The position numbers and the translations under genes were made by a program. Below are positions 16,561 to 26,717 of a DNA stretch of 64,000 bases, piece by piece. Position 1 is the stretch's first letter. Every line of letters starts with the position of its first letter. The stretch lies in NCBI RefSeq assembly GCF_028826155.1, contig NZ_JAQGPN010000002.1, positions 62,001-126,000 on the forward strand. Reading direction: 5' to 3'. The stretch is from Mesorhizobium shangrilense. Its GTDB lineage: Bacteria; Pseudomonadota; Alphaproteobacteria; Rhizobiales; Rhizobiaceae. The notes beneath the pieces are model-generated. The model did not search any database. It was given only the letters and a program-made list of their open reading frames with translations, and was not told the DNA's origin.

Positions 16561-17172
16561 TCAGAGCGACGGGGCGCGCGGGGCCTTGGGAATGGCGGTG
16601 TTGAGATCGGTGTCGATGCCCTCGGCCTTCAGCGTCTGCAGCTGCTGGGCGGCGGTGCGCTCGAGCTGGTCGACGCGGGCGCGCATGTCGTCGATCGGCT
16701 GCCAGGCGTAGAGCTTGGCGTCGACGGTGGCGAGGTCGAGCTTCTTGCCGATGTCCCAGCCGCTGGCGTCGTGGTCGCCGATGGCGATGCCGAGATGGCC
16801 GCCGATCTGGCCGAGCTTTTCCTTCATCTCGGCGTTGAAGGAATTGCTGTTGGGCGCGTTCTGCCCGAGCAGGCCGAAGTCGAGGTCCTGGTTGTTGAGC
16901 TCGATGGTGACTTCGACCAGCGAGCCGTAGAGCGTGAGCACCTCGCGCTCGCTGCCTTCGAAGACGACCTTGGTGTAGTTGTCGCCGAGCCAGTTTTCGA
17001 CGTCGGCGTGCTGCAGCTGGTTGGCTTTGGCGGCGTGCGGATCGTCGCGCTGGATCGGGTCGGCGCTGAACGGCGTGTGCTTGCCGTCGATGACCATGCC
17101 GACGAGGCGGCCGCCGCCGGTCATTTCGAAGTTCTCGTCGAGGCCGACGGTCGCCAGCGTCTTCACCCACAA
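16561..17172 (-). CDS. Hypothetical plasmid protein, possibly 5'-truncated
   Basis: The ORF has 203 codons from a TTG at 17172, without a good ribosome site, and an in-frame stop lies just upstream. The protein looks like a real soluble domain (GGGRLVGMVIDGKHTPFSAD and NNQDLDFGLLGQNAPNS) with a helical C-terminus. An IS110 fragment starts 27 bases upstream at 17199, so the original 5' end may have been lost there. Function unknown. Confidence 0.55.
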   Translation of the reverse strand: MWVKTLATVGLDENFEMTGGGRLVGMVIDGKHTPFSADPIQRDDPHAAKANQLQHADVENWLGDNYTKVVFEGSEREVLTLYGSLVEVTIELNNQDLDFGLLGQNAPNSNSFNAEMKEKLGQIGGHLGIAIGDHDASGWDIGKKLDLATVDAKLYAWQPIDDMRARVDQLERTAAQQLQTLKAEGIDTDLNTAIPKAPRAPSL

Positions 17173-17198
17173 CTACATCGAGGTCGGCCGCATCAACC

Positions 17199-17416
17199 GT
17201 TTCTCTCGACAAGACGGCCGTCTGCGTTCTCGATCGCGACGAGACGCTCATCTGGCAGGGCAAAGTGGGTAGCGAGCCCGGCCCGCTGATCGACAAGCTA
17301 AGCCTCTGGCAGGCCGACCTCGATCTTGTCGGACTTGAAGCCTGCCCGCCGTCGGAATGGCTGCACCATCATCTGACCGAGGCCGGCCTTCCGGTTGCCT
17401 GTGTCGAGACGCGCCA
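17199..17416 (+). mobile_element. IS110-family transposase fragment (N-terminal part)
   Basis: Translation gives VSLDKTAVCVLDRDETLIWQ, then LVGLEACPPSEWLHHHL and VACVETRH. This is the N-terminal DEDD domain of an IS110 transposase, with Asp in the first block and Glu in LEAC. The start codon and everything after VETRH are missing. It abuts the hsp20 remnant on its right and the 16561 gene on its left. Confidence 0.75.
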
Positions 17417-17608
17417 TGGCTTGCCCGTCCTGGCCGATGCCCGCCACCGCCATGGTGATGCGGTAGGCGTCCTCGCCGGTCCTGGCGATGTCGTAGGGCG
17501 GCCAGTTGTCAGCGTTCGGCGTCCGGCTGGCGTCTCGAGCAGGTCGAAAACGCGATCGAAGCCGATGCTCGACCGATAGAGCGGGGAAAAGTCGAATGCA
17601 GTTCTCAT
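17417..17608 (-). pseudogene. hsp20 (IbpA-type) remnant, frameshifted and cut by IS110
   Basis: From the ATG at 17608 (GGAGG upstream) the reading is MRTAFDFSPLYRSSIGFDRV, the N-terminus of alphaproteobacterial Hsp20. A one-base loss near 17539 shifts the frame; the continuation DNWPPYDIARTGEDAYRIT is the start of the alpha-crystallin domain. The IS110 fragment replaces the remainder after about 64 residues. The gene cannot make a functional small heat-shock protein. Its position before groESL fits a former stress cluster. Confidence 0.85.
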
Positions 17609-17839
17609 AGCCATATCCTCCATTGCTGAGCAACATGGGTACGAGGAGCGCCAAGGATACGACGCTCCTTGACCTTGCCGACCCCTGAGGACCCCGGCAA
17701 AATCGATCTGGGAATTCGCTTTCCGCGCGTCAAGAGGTCAGCGCCGGAACGTCCTTCGCTGATGCGCATTGTCTTGAGGTCGCCAGCCGGATTTGTGTTC
17801 CGACGGCATCTTCCAGATTGGACATGAACGGAAGCAGCC

Positions 17840-18055
17840 ATGCCGATGACGCGGGAAGAGATCGTATCCGTCCTTGGGCCGACCGACGAAACGCTCGTCG
17901 CCCACATCCTGTCTACCGGCGCGTCCTTCAAGGAACTGCGGGAAGCTGGGGCCTGGCTCAACGAGGACGAGGCGCTGATGGGCGAAGGACGGCCGCTGCC
18001 GGACACGCGCGTCGCGGCACTGATCGACCTGCTGGACGCCGACGAGGACGATTGA
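17840..18055 (+). CDS. Small acidic conserved protein
   Basis: The product has 71 residues (PMTREEIVSVLGPTDETLVA near its start) and ends in an acidic tail, LLDADEDD. GGAAGCAGCC precedes the ATG. Proteins of this type sit near hsp20 and groESL genes in related bacteria, as far as I recall. Function unknown. Confidence 0.65.
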   Translation: MPMTREEIVSVLGPTDETLVAHILSTGASFKELREAGAWLNEDEALMGEGRPLPDTRVAALIDLLDADEDD

Positions 18056-18183
18056 GCGCCTGTGTCGGAGTGGGCTATTGCGGCCTTGATGTTCCGGAGA
18101 AGGTGCCCATCTCCACGAGAGATGCGTGTCGCTGACGCTGTCCGATTGCTTGCTCGCAAAAGACGTCAAAAACGGAGAAAGTG

Positions 18184-18504
18184 ATGAACGACGTTCGGTT
18201 TCCCGAACCTGTAACCCTCGAATTTCCCACTGCCTCGCGCAATGTCGCCAGCAGTTTCGAGGCGCTGGAGTGCCTGGACCAGCAGTGGCCCGAATGGGCG
18301 CGCGGACGGAGCTGGCGCGCGGCGGAACGCGCCTGCCGCGATGCGCTCGACGGATGGCGCAGCGCGCGCGACGCGCGCAAGGCGTTTCTCAAGGCAGCGA
18401 GACGGGCCGGACTGGTGTCGTCGAAAGTACTGTCTCGCAAGTCGAACCCGGCACCGTTAATCGGCGGCCTGCGGCCCGACATGAGCTTCAGTGGATGGCA
18501 ATGA
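18184..18504 (+). CDS. DUF982 protein
   Basis: The product has 106 residues; the ATG at 18184 (GGAG upstream) is preferred over the GTG at 18181. The DUF982 pattern is clear: an N-terminal beta pair, then LDQQWPEWARGRSWRAAERA, then CRDALDGWRSARDARKAFL. DUF982 proteins are small, usually in several copies, in Rhizobiales; function unknown. It converges with usg, overlapping by 17 bases. Two more DUF982 genes lie at 22.2-22.8 kb, bracketing groESL. Confidence 0.85.
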   Translation: MNDVRFPEPVTLEFPTASRNVASSFEALECLDQQWPEWARGRSWRAAERACRDALDGWRSARDARKAFLKAARRAGLVSSKVLSRKSNPAPLIGGLRPDMSFSGWQ

Positions 18505-18766
18505 CGCCGTCGACGGCGCGCCATTCCGACGGCTCGATGAGACGATGGTGGGCGACGCGCACGGAGTGCAGCGCGCCCTCCAGTTCGCGCTTCCAGTAGC
18601 CGAGGAATCCCTTCAATTCCGGAAAATGCGGTGCCAGATCGTATTCCTGCCAGACATAGAGTTGCAGCAGGCTCGGGTGGTCGGGAAGATGATAGTGGAT
18701 TTCGGCCGTGGTCAGGCCGTAGCCCTCCATCTGCAGGCGGAATTCCCGGCTGACCGCAGTGACCAT
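18488..18766 (-). CDS. usg: Usg family protein
   Basis: The product has 92 residues. The family blocks are clear: LQMEGYGLTTAEIHYHLPDH, then YVWQEYDLAPHFPELKGFLG and ALHSVRVAHHRLIEPSEW. Usg was named from a gene near the trp operon in Caulobacter; its function is unknown. Here it lies outside any trp context, in the stress block. It is encoded just downstream of the 18791 gene. Confidence 0.9.
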   Translation of the reverse strand: MVTAVSREFRLQMEGYGLTTAEIHYHLPDHPSLLQLYVWQEYDLAPHFPELKGFLGYWKRELEGALHSVRVAHHRLIEPSEWRAVDGVIAIH

Positions 18767-18790
18767 ATGCGTCTCCTCTGCCTTGGGTCT

Positions 18791-19129
18791 TCATGCATCC
18801 AGACGGTCGAAACTGGGCCGTCGATCACCCGAACGCGATGGGACAGCCGCCTTGTCGAGCCGACATAGCGCGTCCATGATCTGGTCGAAGGAGACCGGCT
18901 GTCCGGCCCCCGGCGGTGGGCGCAGCGCCGGAACGGATTCCGCCGCGCAGGCATCCGAGGCCCAGGACGAAAGGATCGCGCGCTTCTCCTGAATATCGAG
19001 CGTGTCGTCCTTCAGCACGTCATCAGGATGCCTGAAATGCTTCGCCGGCGACAGCAGTCGGTCAAGCGCGAGATCGGATGTTTCGGGAACAAGAGAAGGA
19101 ATGATCGGCGAGAGCGTTTGTCGGTCCAT
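18791..19129 (-). CDS. Conserved rhizobial hypothetical protein
   Basis: The product has 112 residues; the ATG at 19129 follows GGAGGACC. It starts MDRQTLSPIIPSLVPETSDL and contains LLSPAKHFRHPDDVLKD and EKRAILSSWASDACAAES, blocks I recall from conserved hypothetical proteins of Mesorhizobium. Soluble, no signal peptide. It is divergent from groES, and the 340-base gap between them carries the CIRCE element. Function unknown. Confidence 0.75.
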   Translation of the reverse strand: MDRQTLSPIIPSLVPETSDLALDRLLSPAKHFRHPDDVLKDDTLDIQEKRAILSSWASDACAAESVPALRPPPGAGQPVSFDQIMDALCRLDKAAVPSRSGDRRPSFDRLDA

Positions 19130-19285
19130 CTTGGTCCTCCGTCTTTCCAAAAAGCTCCTTTGTGCAGGCTTCGGTTTCACCGCCCCGCCTGCGGCATGGG
19201 TTCGGATAATCTTGTTCGACCGGGCGGAAAATTCAAGCGGGAAATGCACGGGCCTCGATCCGATTAGTCGTATGTTTTCATCGCT

Positions 19286-19312
19286 CTAGCACTTCATCGG
19301 TGCGAGTGCCAA
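19286..19312 (+). promoter_or_regulatory. CIRCE element (HrcA operator) of groESL
   Basis: CTAGCACTT, nine bases, then GAGTGCCAA. Against the consensus TTAGCACTC-N9-GAGTGCTAA the left arm matches 7 of 9 and the right arm 8 of 9. It lies about 155 bases before the groES start, so HrcA repression released by heat is expected. Confidence 0.85.
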
Positions 19313-19467
19313 AAAATTTTGCCGGGCCTCTTGAAACCGGAAAATCGCAAAATTAGCTCGATATGCGTACGCGATGCCATAAGGGTCGCGGCGCCCCACA
19401 TCGGCCCTATATTGCCGGTCCGGTGTGGAGGAACCTCAAAAATCTGTTTGTCCTGAAGGAGAACGAT

Positions 19468-21469
<2,002 letters not shown>

Positions 21470-21483
21470 CGTCCTGACAAACG

Positions 21484-21513
21484 GCCCGCTCCCGCTGTCG
21501 GGAGCGGGCTTTT
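21484..21513 (+). terminator. groESL intrinsic terminator
   Basis: GCCCGCTCCCG and CGGGAGCGGGC pair perfectly around CTGT, followed by TTTT. Confidence 0.9.
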
Positions 21514-21534
21514 CGTAGATAGCCCGGGGGTGCC

Positions 21535-21759
21535 ATGAACAAGATGACCAGCGTCGGACCCGTTCCGACGCCGACCCATTCGCCGAGCGAGTTCCTCGCC
21601 TATGAAACGGAGTGCCGCAGCGCCTTGAAGCCGCTGCTGACGGGCCTGCTGGACATGGCCGAATCCGCTGGCTGGAACCGACGCACCGCGGCGTCGACGC
21701 TGATGTTCCTCGCGGCGCAACATGTGTCTGCGGTATCGCAAGCATCCAAGGCGGGATGA
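21535..21759 (+). CDS. Small helical protein
   Basis: The product has 74 residues, begins MNKMTSVGPVPTPTHSPSEF and has one long helix (LLTGLLDMAESAGWNRRTAA). It lies just after the groESL terminator. A GGGGGT precedes the ATG. No domain recognised. Confidence 0.6.
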   Translation: MNKMTSVGPVPTPTHSPSEFLAYETECRSALKPLLTGLLDMAESAGWNRRTAASTLMFLAAQHVSAVSQASKAG

Positions 21760-21868
21760 AACTAGATCGGTTCTCGCCGATTACACTCGGGGATGGAAGG
21801 CAACGCTCCTGACGAGGAGGGCGTAATGCCTTTTTGTTTTTCAAAGGGGGCAATCGAGGGCCGGAACG

Positions 21869-22138
21869 ATGCAGCAATACCTGGATCACAAACTCGAATG
21901 TCCCTGTTGCGGCACGATCCGATTGCGCATTCCCGTCGGTGTCACCGACTCCACCGAAATCAAATGCGATGACTGCGGCCTGCGTCTGGGAAGCCGGGCG
22001 AGCTACAGGACGACTTTGCAAAGCAAGGCGGCCATGACGGTGTCTTTTGGCTGTCAAGAGGCAGGATCAAACGGATCGACTGAAAGACTCGCCCACCGCA
22101 TTATCACCGAGGCAACGTTCTGGACGCGCGTTCCGTAA
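21869..22138 (+). CDS. Small zinc-ribbon protein
   Basis: The product has 89 residues. Two CxxC pairs (ECPCCGTIRL and IKCDDCGLRL) form a zinc-ribbon near the N-terminus; the rest is polar. GAGGGCC precedes the ATG. Such proteins may bind nucleic acid or a protein partner; the role is unknown. The following gene is convergent. Confidence 0.7.
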   Translation: MQQYLDHKLECPCCGTIRLRIPVGVTDSTEIKCDDCGLRLGSRASYRTTLQSKAAMTVSFGCQEAGSNGSTERLAHRIITEATFWTRVP

Positions 22139-22185
22139 GAGAGGGAGCGGCGGCAGCATAGCCGCCGCCCTGGGTCGCTTGTTGA

Positions 22186-22470
22186 TTAGACGCGCAACGG
22201 TTTCTCTGTGTTTCTGATGGACGGTATCATCCCGTCTTCGACTAGGATGTCTTTCTTCCTGGCGAACTGCACGAGAATGCCGCGCGCGGTCTCTGCGTCG
22301 ATCTCGCCGGCTAGTGCTGCTTTACAGGCGCGGATCACCGCCCTTTGCTCCGGGCTGTTTCCACACCAGTCTACGACGAACTGGTAGGCATCCACGACGG
22401 AGTTCAGCTGGCGCGGAAAGCCAAGCCCGACCCACACCCGCACAGGCTTTTCGAAAGGCTGGGAAAGCAT
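22186..22470 (-). CDS. DUF982 protein
   Basis: The product has 94 residues. It has the DUF982 layout: KPVRVWVGLGFPRQLNSVVD, then VVDWCGNSPEQRAVIRACKA and an Ala-rich helix. It lies 21 bases downstream of another DUF982 gene, probably in one operon. Function unknown. Confidence 0.8.
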   Translation of the reverse strand: MLSQPFEKPVRVWVGLGFPRQLNSVVDAYQFVVDWCGNSPEQRAVIRACKAALAGEIDAETARGILVQFARKKDILVEDGMIPSIRNTEKPLRV

Positions 22471-22491
22471 CGCTTCCTCCCTCCGAAACGG

Positions 22492-22797
22492 TCAGGTGGC
22501 GACACCGCCAATCTCGCCGGTTTTCGCCCCGGCCGTCCAGGGCATCGCCGCAGAGACATCCTCGAGGATTTTCGCCGAACGGGCAAAGCCGACAAACGCA
22601 TCGCGCGCTGCCTTCAGCGGGACAAGGCCATCGAACGCGCGATGGCACGCCCGTGTCGCCGTTTCATAGATCACGCCGCGGCGGTGCTTGGGCCACTCGT
22701 GGAGAAAGTCGCAGGCATCCTCAAGACAGGCGATCTCCTGGATGAGGCCCTCCGTGGCCCTCACGAATACGGGACTTTCGAATGTTCTCTCGCTCAT
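22492..22797 (-). CDS. DUF982 protein
   Basis: The product has 101 residues from the ATG at 22797 (GGAGGT upstream). Layout: ESPVFVRATEGLIQEIACLE, then FLHEWPKHRRGVIYETATRA and CHRAFDGLVPLKAARDAFVG. It is clearly paralogous to the DUF982 protein at 18184, with which it shares the WP...R and CR..DG blocks. Function unknown. Confidence 0.85.
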   Translation of the reverse strand: MSERTFESPVFVRATEGLIQEIACLEDACDFLHEWPKHRRGVIYETATRACHRAFDGLVPLKAARDAFVGFARSAKILEDVSAAMPWTAGAKTGEIGGVAT

Positions 22798-23111
22798 TGA
22801 AACCTCCAATGGTTGAACGATTTCAGCTGGTTGAGGTTGATCACCCCGGCAATTGGCGGTGACCAAAGGAAATATGTGAAGGCCGATTTTCGGCGTCAAG
22901 ATCATGCGAGGACGGTCGGACACAATTGACAGGCGGGTCGCGGCACTTGCGATCAATCAGCTGTTGGCAGTGATGTCAGCGTCCGGATACGATCAGACCA
23001 AGTCGGCTTATCGCAAACCGAAGCACGTGTTTCAGCCACGCGCCTCATTGCACTCCGGTACGGGGCGCGACATGCGTACCGGTATGGTCCAGCCGGCGCT
23101 TACGCTTCGCC

Positions 23112-23318
23112 GGCGCGCTCGCCCCCGTTCTTTCCAACCTATCGCCCGCTGAAGCCTGGAGAATCGAGGCGCTGGCGCACCTACTCTATTCGGGCTCCGC
23201 CTGGGAGGTCCTGAAGGATTACGGCGGTCTCAACGGTGCCCAAGCCGGAGAGGCCGCCTCTTGAGCGCTCGATACGATCTTGTCCGCGGTCGCCTCGGGT
23301 TCAATGCCGCGGGCATGA
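23112..23318 (+). pseudogene. TetR-family regulator, C-terminal remnant
   Basis: The frame reads GALAPVLSNLSPAEAWRIEA, then HLLYSGSAWEVLKDYGGLNG and AGEAAS, followed by a TGA at 23262-23264 and ALDTILSAVASGSMPRA before a second stop. This resembles the ligand-binding end of TetR/AcrR proteins. The TGA sits where a Trp codon is expected, so one base change ended the frame. The DNA-binding part is absent upstream. Confidence 0.6.
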
Positions 23319-23342
23319 CATGGAAAGCCAAGGAGAATGGCA

Positions 23343-23612
23343 ATGAGCATAAATGTCACCATCATGCATGAAGGCGAGACCCGCTGGGTCGTCGCCGACC
23401 GCATCCGCTTCCTGGGCGGTCTTGCCGATTTTGCGATGTCTGCTTCTGGGCAGAGGCAAAGTTTGTCTCTATGGCCGACATTGGGGGGCGCGTTGCCGCC
23501 GAAGCTCGTTCACTCGGTGGAGGTCAGCTTTCTCGACGGAGCCGTCCGAAACCTTCCCGACCGCTTCCCACCACTTCTCCGCGTTGGCGGACATCGCCAG
23601 ATTGGCGCTTGA
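23343..23612 (+). CDS. Short ORF, probable cupin or other gene remnant
   Basis: The ATG at 23343 lies behind AAGGAG and the first 30 residues look natural (SINVTIMHEGETRWVVADRI), resembling small cupin proteins found beside TetR genes. After about residue 33 the sequence loses protein-like character, and fragments of other plausible sequence appear in other frames (LADIARLALDDQVPITEGIV). I regard it as a decayed gene in a decayed neighbourhood. Confidence 0.35.
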   Translation: MSINVTIMHEGETRWVVADRIRFLGGLADFAMSASGQRQSLSLWPTLGGALPPKLVHSVEVSFLDGAVRNLPDRFPPLLRVGGHRQIGA

Positions 23613-23641
23613 CGATCAGGTACCGATTACAGAAGGGATCG

Positions 23642-24268
23642 TCACCTCTGGCCGAAACCCGCGGCGCGGGGTTCGGGGCGCCGCAGGCGCCTAGAGCCCG
23701 GCCCGGCGCAGGCCGGGCGCGCCCCTGTCCATGGGGGAGACGAAAGCTGGAAAAGACAGAGGAGGGCCCGGCCAGGACGCCGGCGGGTTACGGACGCGGC
23801 GCCGGCGGCGACGGCTGTTTGCCCTGCTTGGCCTTGGCGGCTGCCTCCAACCTGTCGAAAAGGGGCGCCGTCGTGGGCGATGAGGCGTTCGGTGACGTCG
23901 CGCAGCAGCTGTTCGCGGTTGCGCGGTCCCTCAAGGACGGCCGAGACCTCGGCCATATCGTCGAGAGCCGATATGGTTCCGAGCGTGATCATCGCTGCGC
24001 GGACTTTGGGATAGTTCTGGAGCAGGGGGGAGGCATGCGGCGGGAGTTGCTCCTGGATGCCCGTCTCAATGTACGGCCTCAATGTTTCGCGCAGGAGGTG
24101 AAACCGGGCCTCGTAGCCGGGATCCTTGCGCAGCGCCTGCACAAAGGCGGCGTGGGGGATCTCCTTGTCGAGAACCATTTGCTCGACGATTTGGTCTTCT
24201 GTCATCAGGAAGCTCAGGAGCGCGAAGGTGCGTTTGAGCTCACTGGCGTCGGGTGTGTTGTTGTCCAT
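23642..24268 (-). CDS. Hypothetical protein, frameshifted near its C-terminus
   Basis: From the ATG at 24268 the first 135 residues look natural (LKRTFALLSFLMTEDQIVEQ and VLEGPRNREQLLRDVTERLI). After AHDG, near 23868, the frame turns Arg/Pro-rich; the other frame reads FDRLEAAAKAKQGKQPSPPA and ends in APRP at 23787. A single inserted base in GACGGCG would explain this. The true product would then be about 160 residues. Helical, cytoplasmic, no domain recognised. Confidence 0.6.
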   Translation of the reverse strand: MDNNTPDASELKRTFALLSFLMTEDQIVEQMVLDKEIPHAAFVQALRKDPGYEARFHLLRETLRPYIETGIQEQLPPHASPLLQNYPKVRAAMITLGTISALDDMAEVSAVLEGPRNREQLLRDVTERLIAHDGAPFRQVGGSRQGQAGQTAVAAGAASVTRRRPGRALLCLFQLSSPPWTGARPACAGPGSRRLRRPEPRAAGFGQR

Positions 24269-24443
24269 AATTGCTCCGTTGTTAAGGTTTTATGGACAAG
24301 TGCTAGCATGGGCGCGCGAGCGCGTACTATTTCAATAAGTTTAATAAAGTTTCAATTTTGGCTATACTTTCTCAATTTGCTGGCTTTTCGGCCACAAGCT
24401 GCGCTATTCAGCATATGATTACATAATATTTGGAGGATACTAC

Positions 24444-24956
24444 ATGCCAATGTTGTCGAAACTTTCGCTCTGCGCAGCCTTTCTGGCGGCGGCACCGCTG
24501 TCTGCGGCCATTGCGCAGACGTCGTCGAAGGAGATCATTGCCGTCAGCTGCGGCAAGCTGGACACGGTGCTCGACATCGGGACCTGCCTGCAGGGCGCTG
24601 TCGCGGCTGGCGATACTGTGAGAGGTTTGCTGCCGCCGGGGATCATGGTGGATCGCAGGGTGGTCGAGGCGGCGCGAGCCAGTGCCGCGTGCGTGGGGTT
24701 CAAGCAGAGTGCTGCAGCCGTTCTCGGTGAGATCGGCACGGAATCCGATATGAGCGCGGCCGTCACATCGGCGCTGAAGACGGCACTTGCTGATCTGCTG
24801 GAGGACACGGCCGATTGCAACATGGAGATCGGGAAAGCCTTTGAAGGCGCAGCGTCCGCGGTGAATGTCGACGTTTCCAAAGCCATGGAAGAGGCGGCGG
24901 CGGTCAGCCGGGAGTTGAAGCTCGTGGCCGGCAAAGCGCGTGGCCCGGCCCCCTGA
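24444..24956 (+). CDS. Secreted hypothetical protein
   Basis: The product has 170 residues behind TTGGAGG. A signal peptide is clear (SLCAAFLAAAPLSAAIAQ). The mature part has paired cysteines (SCGKLDTVLDIGTCLQGAV, later ASAACVGF and TADCNMEIG), so two disulfides are possible, and is otherwise helical. It ends in KARGPAP. Function unknown; periplasmic location is inferred. Confidence 0.7.
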   Translation: MPMLSKLSLCAAFLAAAPLSAAIAQTSSKEIIAVSCGKLDTVLDIGTCLQGAVAAGDTVRGLLPPGIMVDRRVVEAARASAACVGFKQSAAAVLGEIGTESDMSAAVTSALKTALADLLEDTADCNMEIGKAFEGAASAVNVDVSKAMEEAAAVSRELKLVAGKARGPAP

Positions 24957-25049
24957 TATCGTCGCAAAACGCGGCTGCCGCCGTCCTTTTGTGGGGCGGG
25001 GCAAGCCGTGTGGGTTGTCAGGGCGTGGCGGCGCGGGGCGGCACGGGGG

Positions 25050-25496
25050 TCAGGGCGTTTTCTTGCGGGCCGGTTTGGCGGGCTGCGGGGCCTTCTTGCG
25101 GTTGCGGCCGAGGCCCATCTTCTTGGCGAGCGCGGAGCGGGCCGCCGCATAGGCGGGGGCGACCATCGGGTAATCGGCGGGCAGGTTCCATTTGGCGCGG
25201 TATTGGTCCGGCGTCATGTTGTGGTGGGTCATCAGGTGGCGTTTCAGCGACTTGAACTGTTTGCCGTCCTCGAGACAGACAATGTAGTCGTCGTGCACCG
25301 ATCGTTTTGGATTGACGGCTGGCTTTAGAGGCTCGTCCGCGGATGCCGGCCCGGGGTTCGCCAGCTGCGACATGGACAGGTGGACCTGGGCGATGAGGGC
25401 GGCCAGTTCCGAGGCCGGCACGGGGTTGTTGGAAACATAGGCCGAGGTAACGTCGGCCGTCAGTTCGAGGAGTTGCTGGGTGTTGTTGTCGATCAT
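25050..25496 (-). CDS. MucR/Ros-type transcriptional regulator
   Basis: The product has 148 residues. The family core is unmistakable: [20 protein letters not shown], then [20 protein letters not shown] and a basic C-terminus. MucR/Ros proteins bind AT-rich promoters through a one-zinc finger (Cys, Asp and two His) and act as H-NS-like silencers in alphaproteobacteria. A copy on an accessory element may silence the element's own low-GC genes or interfere with host MucR targets; that is inference. It stands alone. Confidence 0.93.
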   Translation of the reverse strand: MIDNNTQQLLELTADVTSAYVSNNPVPASELAALIAQVHLSMSQLANPGPASADEPLKPAVNPKRSVHDDYIVCLEDGKQFKSLKRHLMTHHNMTPDQYRAKWNLPADYPMVAPAYAAARSALAKKMGLGRNRKKAPQPAKPARKKTP

Positions 25497-25719
25497 GGCA
25501 ATCTCTTGATGGCAATACCTTCAGATAATTGGTTTTTGTGCGGATTGCAAAGAACGCGCGCAGGCGAAAGACCGTGTCCCCAGCTTATGGGAGCAGAACC
25601 TTGTGTTGGCGAATTTCTGGGGAGGGGAGCCGGGAAACCAGCGGGGCGGTGCGAACGACATCGGGAAGCCGTCGAGGTGCGTGGTGGTTTCGTCGTATGG
25701 CCGAGCAACCTGGCAACGA

Positions 25720-25736
25720 GTACCAAAGTTTGGTAC
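25720..25736. promoter_or_regulatory. Palindromic operator of parDE
   Basis: GTACCAAA-G-TTTGGTAC is a perfect 17-base palindrome ending 22 bases before the parD start. This is the place where a ParD or ParDE complex would autoregulate the operon. Confidence 0.75.
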
Positions 25737-25758
25737 ACTGGAGAAAAGGAGACAAGCG

Positions 25759-26004
25759 ATGCCAAGGAACACTTCCGTTTCGCTCGGCGAGCATTTTGCC
25801 GGCTTCATCGATGACCAGCTTCGGGCCGGGCGCTATGCTTCGGCCAGCGACGTGGTGAGGGCCGCGCTGAGGCTGCTGGAGGAACACGAGACCAAGGTCG
25901 AGGCGCTCCGCGCTGCGCTGATCGAGGGCGAGCAATCCGGCCCGGCGCTGCCATTCGACAGCGACGCCTTCCTGAAACGGATGCACGAAAAGCATGTCGG
26001 ATAA
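25759..26004 (+). CDS. parD: ParD-family antitoxin
   Basis: The product has 81 residues from the ATG at 25759 (AAAGGAGAC upstream). The N-terminus is a ribbon-helix-helix DNA-binding domain ([20 protein letters not shown], then [17 protein letters not shown]), and the C-terminal tail is the toxin-binding segment. It should bind the palindrome just upstream and neutralise the ParE toxin encoded next. The genes overlap by 11 bases, which couples their translation. Confidence 0.92.
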   Translation: MPRNTSVSLGEHFAGFIDDQLRAGRYASASDVVRAALRLLEEHETKVEALRAALIEGEQSGPALPFDSDAFLKRMHEKHVG

Positions 26005-26293
26005 GACCGGCGCCTACAGGCTTTCGCCACGCGCCATCGGCGACCTGGAAGAAATCTGGCTGTACACGATGAAGAACTGGTCGCCGGAACAGGCCGACAC
26101 GTATCACGAAGCCATCATGACCGCGGTCAGGGAATTGGCCGCGGGGACAAGAACGGGGCGCGCCGTCGATGTTCGCGAGGGCTACTTCAAACAAGCCGTG
26201 GGCTCGCATTTCATCTATTATCGAAAAACCGTGTCAGGCCTGGGGATCGTCCGCATTCTGCATCAACGCATGGATGTGAATCGGCACCTGTGA
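25994..26293 (+). CDS. parE: ParE-family toxin
   Basis: The product has 99 residues of the RelE/ParE fold: [20 protein letters not shown], then [18 protein letters not shown] and [10 protein letters not shown]. ParE toxins poison DNA gyrase. The gene has its full family length and no obvious defect. With parD it probably stabilises the element by killing cells that lose it. Confidence 0.92.
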   Translation: MSDKTGAYRLSPRAIGDLEEIWLYTMKNWSPEQADTYHEAIMTAVRELAAGTRTGRAVDVREGYFKQAVGSHFIYYRKTVSGLGIVRILHQRMDVNRHL

Positions 26294-26379
26294 CCGTCCA
26301 TCGGCGACGCATTTGTCTGGTGCCATTGCGCGGACGTCATCGAGAGAGATCTATTGCGTGTTCGGGTATTTTGAGAGGA

Positions 26380-26560
26380 GCCGGCGGGCGCAGATAAGTG
26401 CGGCGGCGCGAAGGACAGGGGATGCCGTCGCGGTGCAGGTGGGCGGTGGCCTGCGTCGTCTTCTCGCCGGTCTTGCGCTCGCAGGCGGCGGCGAGGGTTT
26501 GCATGACGTCGGGCTTGATCGCATAGGCGACATCCCGCCCGTGCGGCATACGCGCTCGTC
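26380..26560 (-). pseudogene. Remnant of a second C-E-x-KTG-x-K family gene
   Basis: One frame reads DVAYAIKPDVMQTLAAACER, then KTGEKTTQATAHLHRDGIP; after a shift near 26416 another frame reads LSFAPPHL. The motif (C)E-x-KTG-x-K-x-T-x-AT-x-HL followed by FAP matches the intact secreted protein at 15041-15343. I find no signal peptide or start in frame. The 26294-26717 interval has no other gene I can support. Confidence 0.5.
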
Positions 26561-26717
26561 TGCGATAGCGTTGCAGCGGTTCGGTCAGGGCGGTGGAGCA
26601 TTGCGGTTCGTCTCGCGATGATGCAAAATCCCGCCGGGTGTCCTTGCGTCTCTTGTGCAATGGGCAGGTGATAGCGCTGGTCGGGCCGCCAGCGGCTAGA
26701 CTTGTTCGAGGCGCCCG

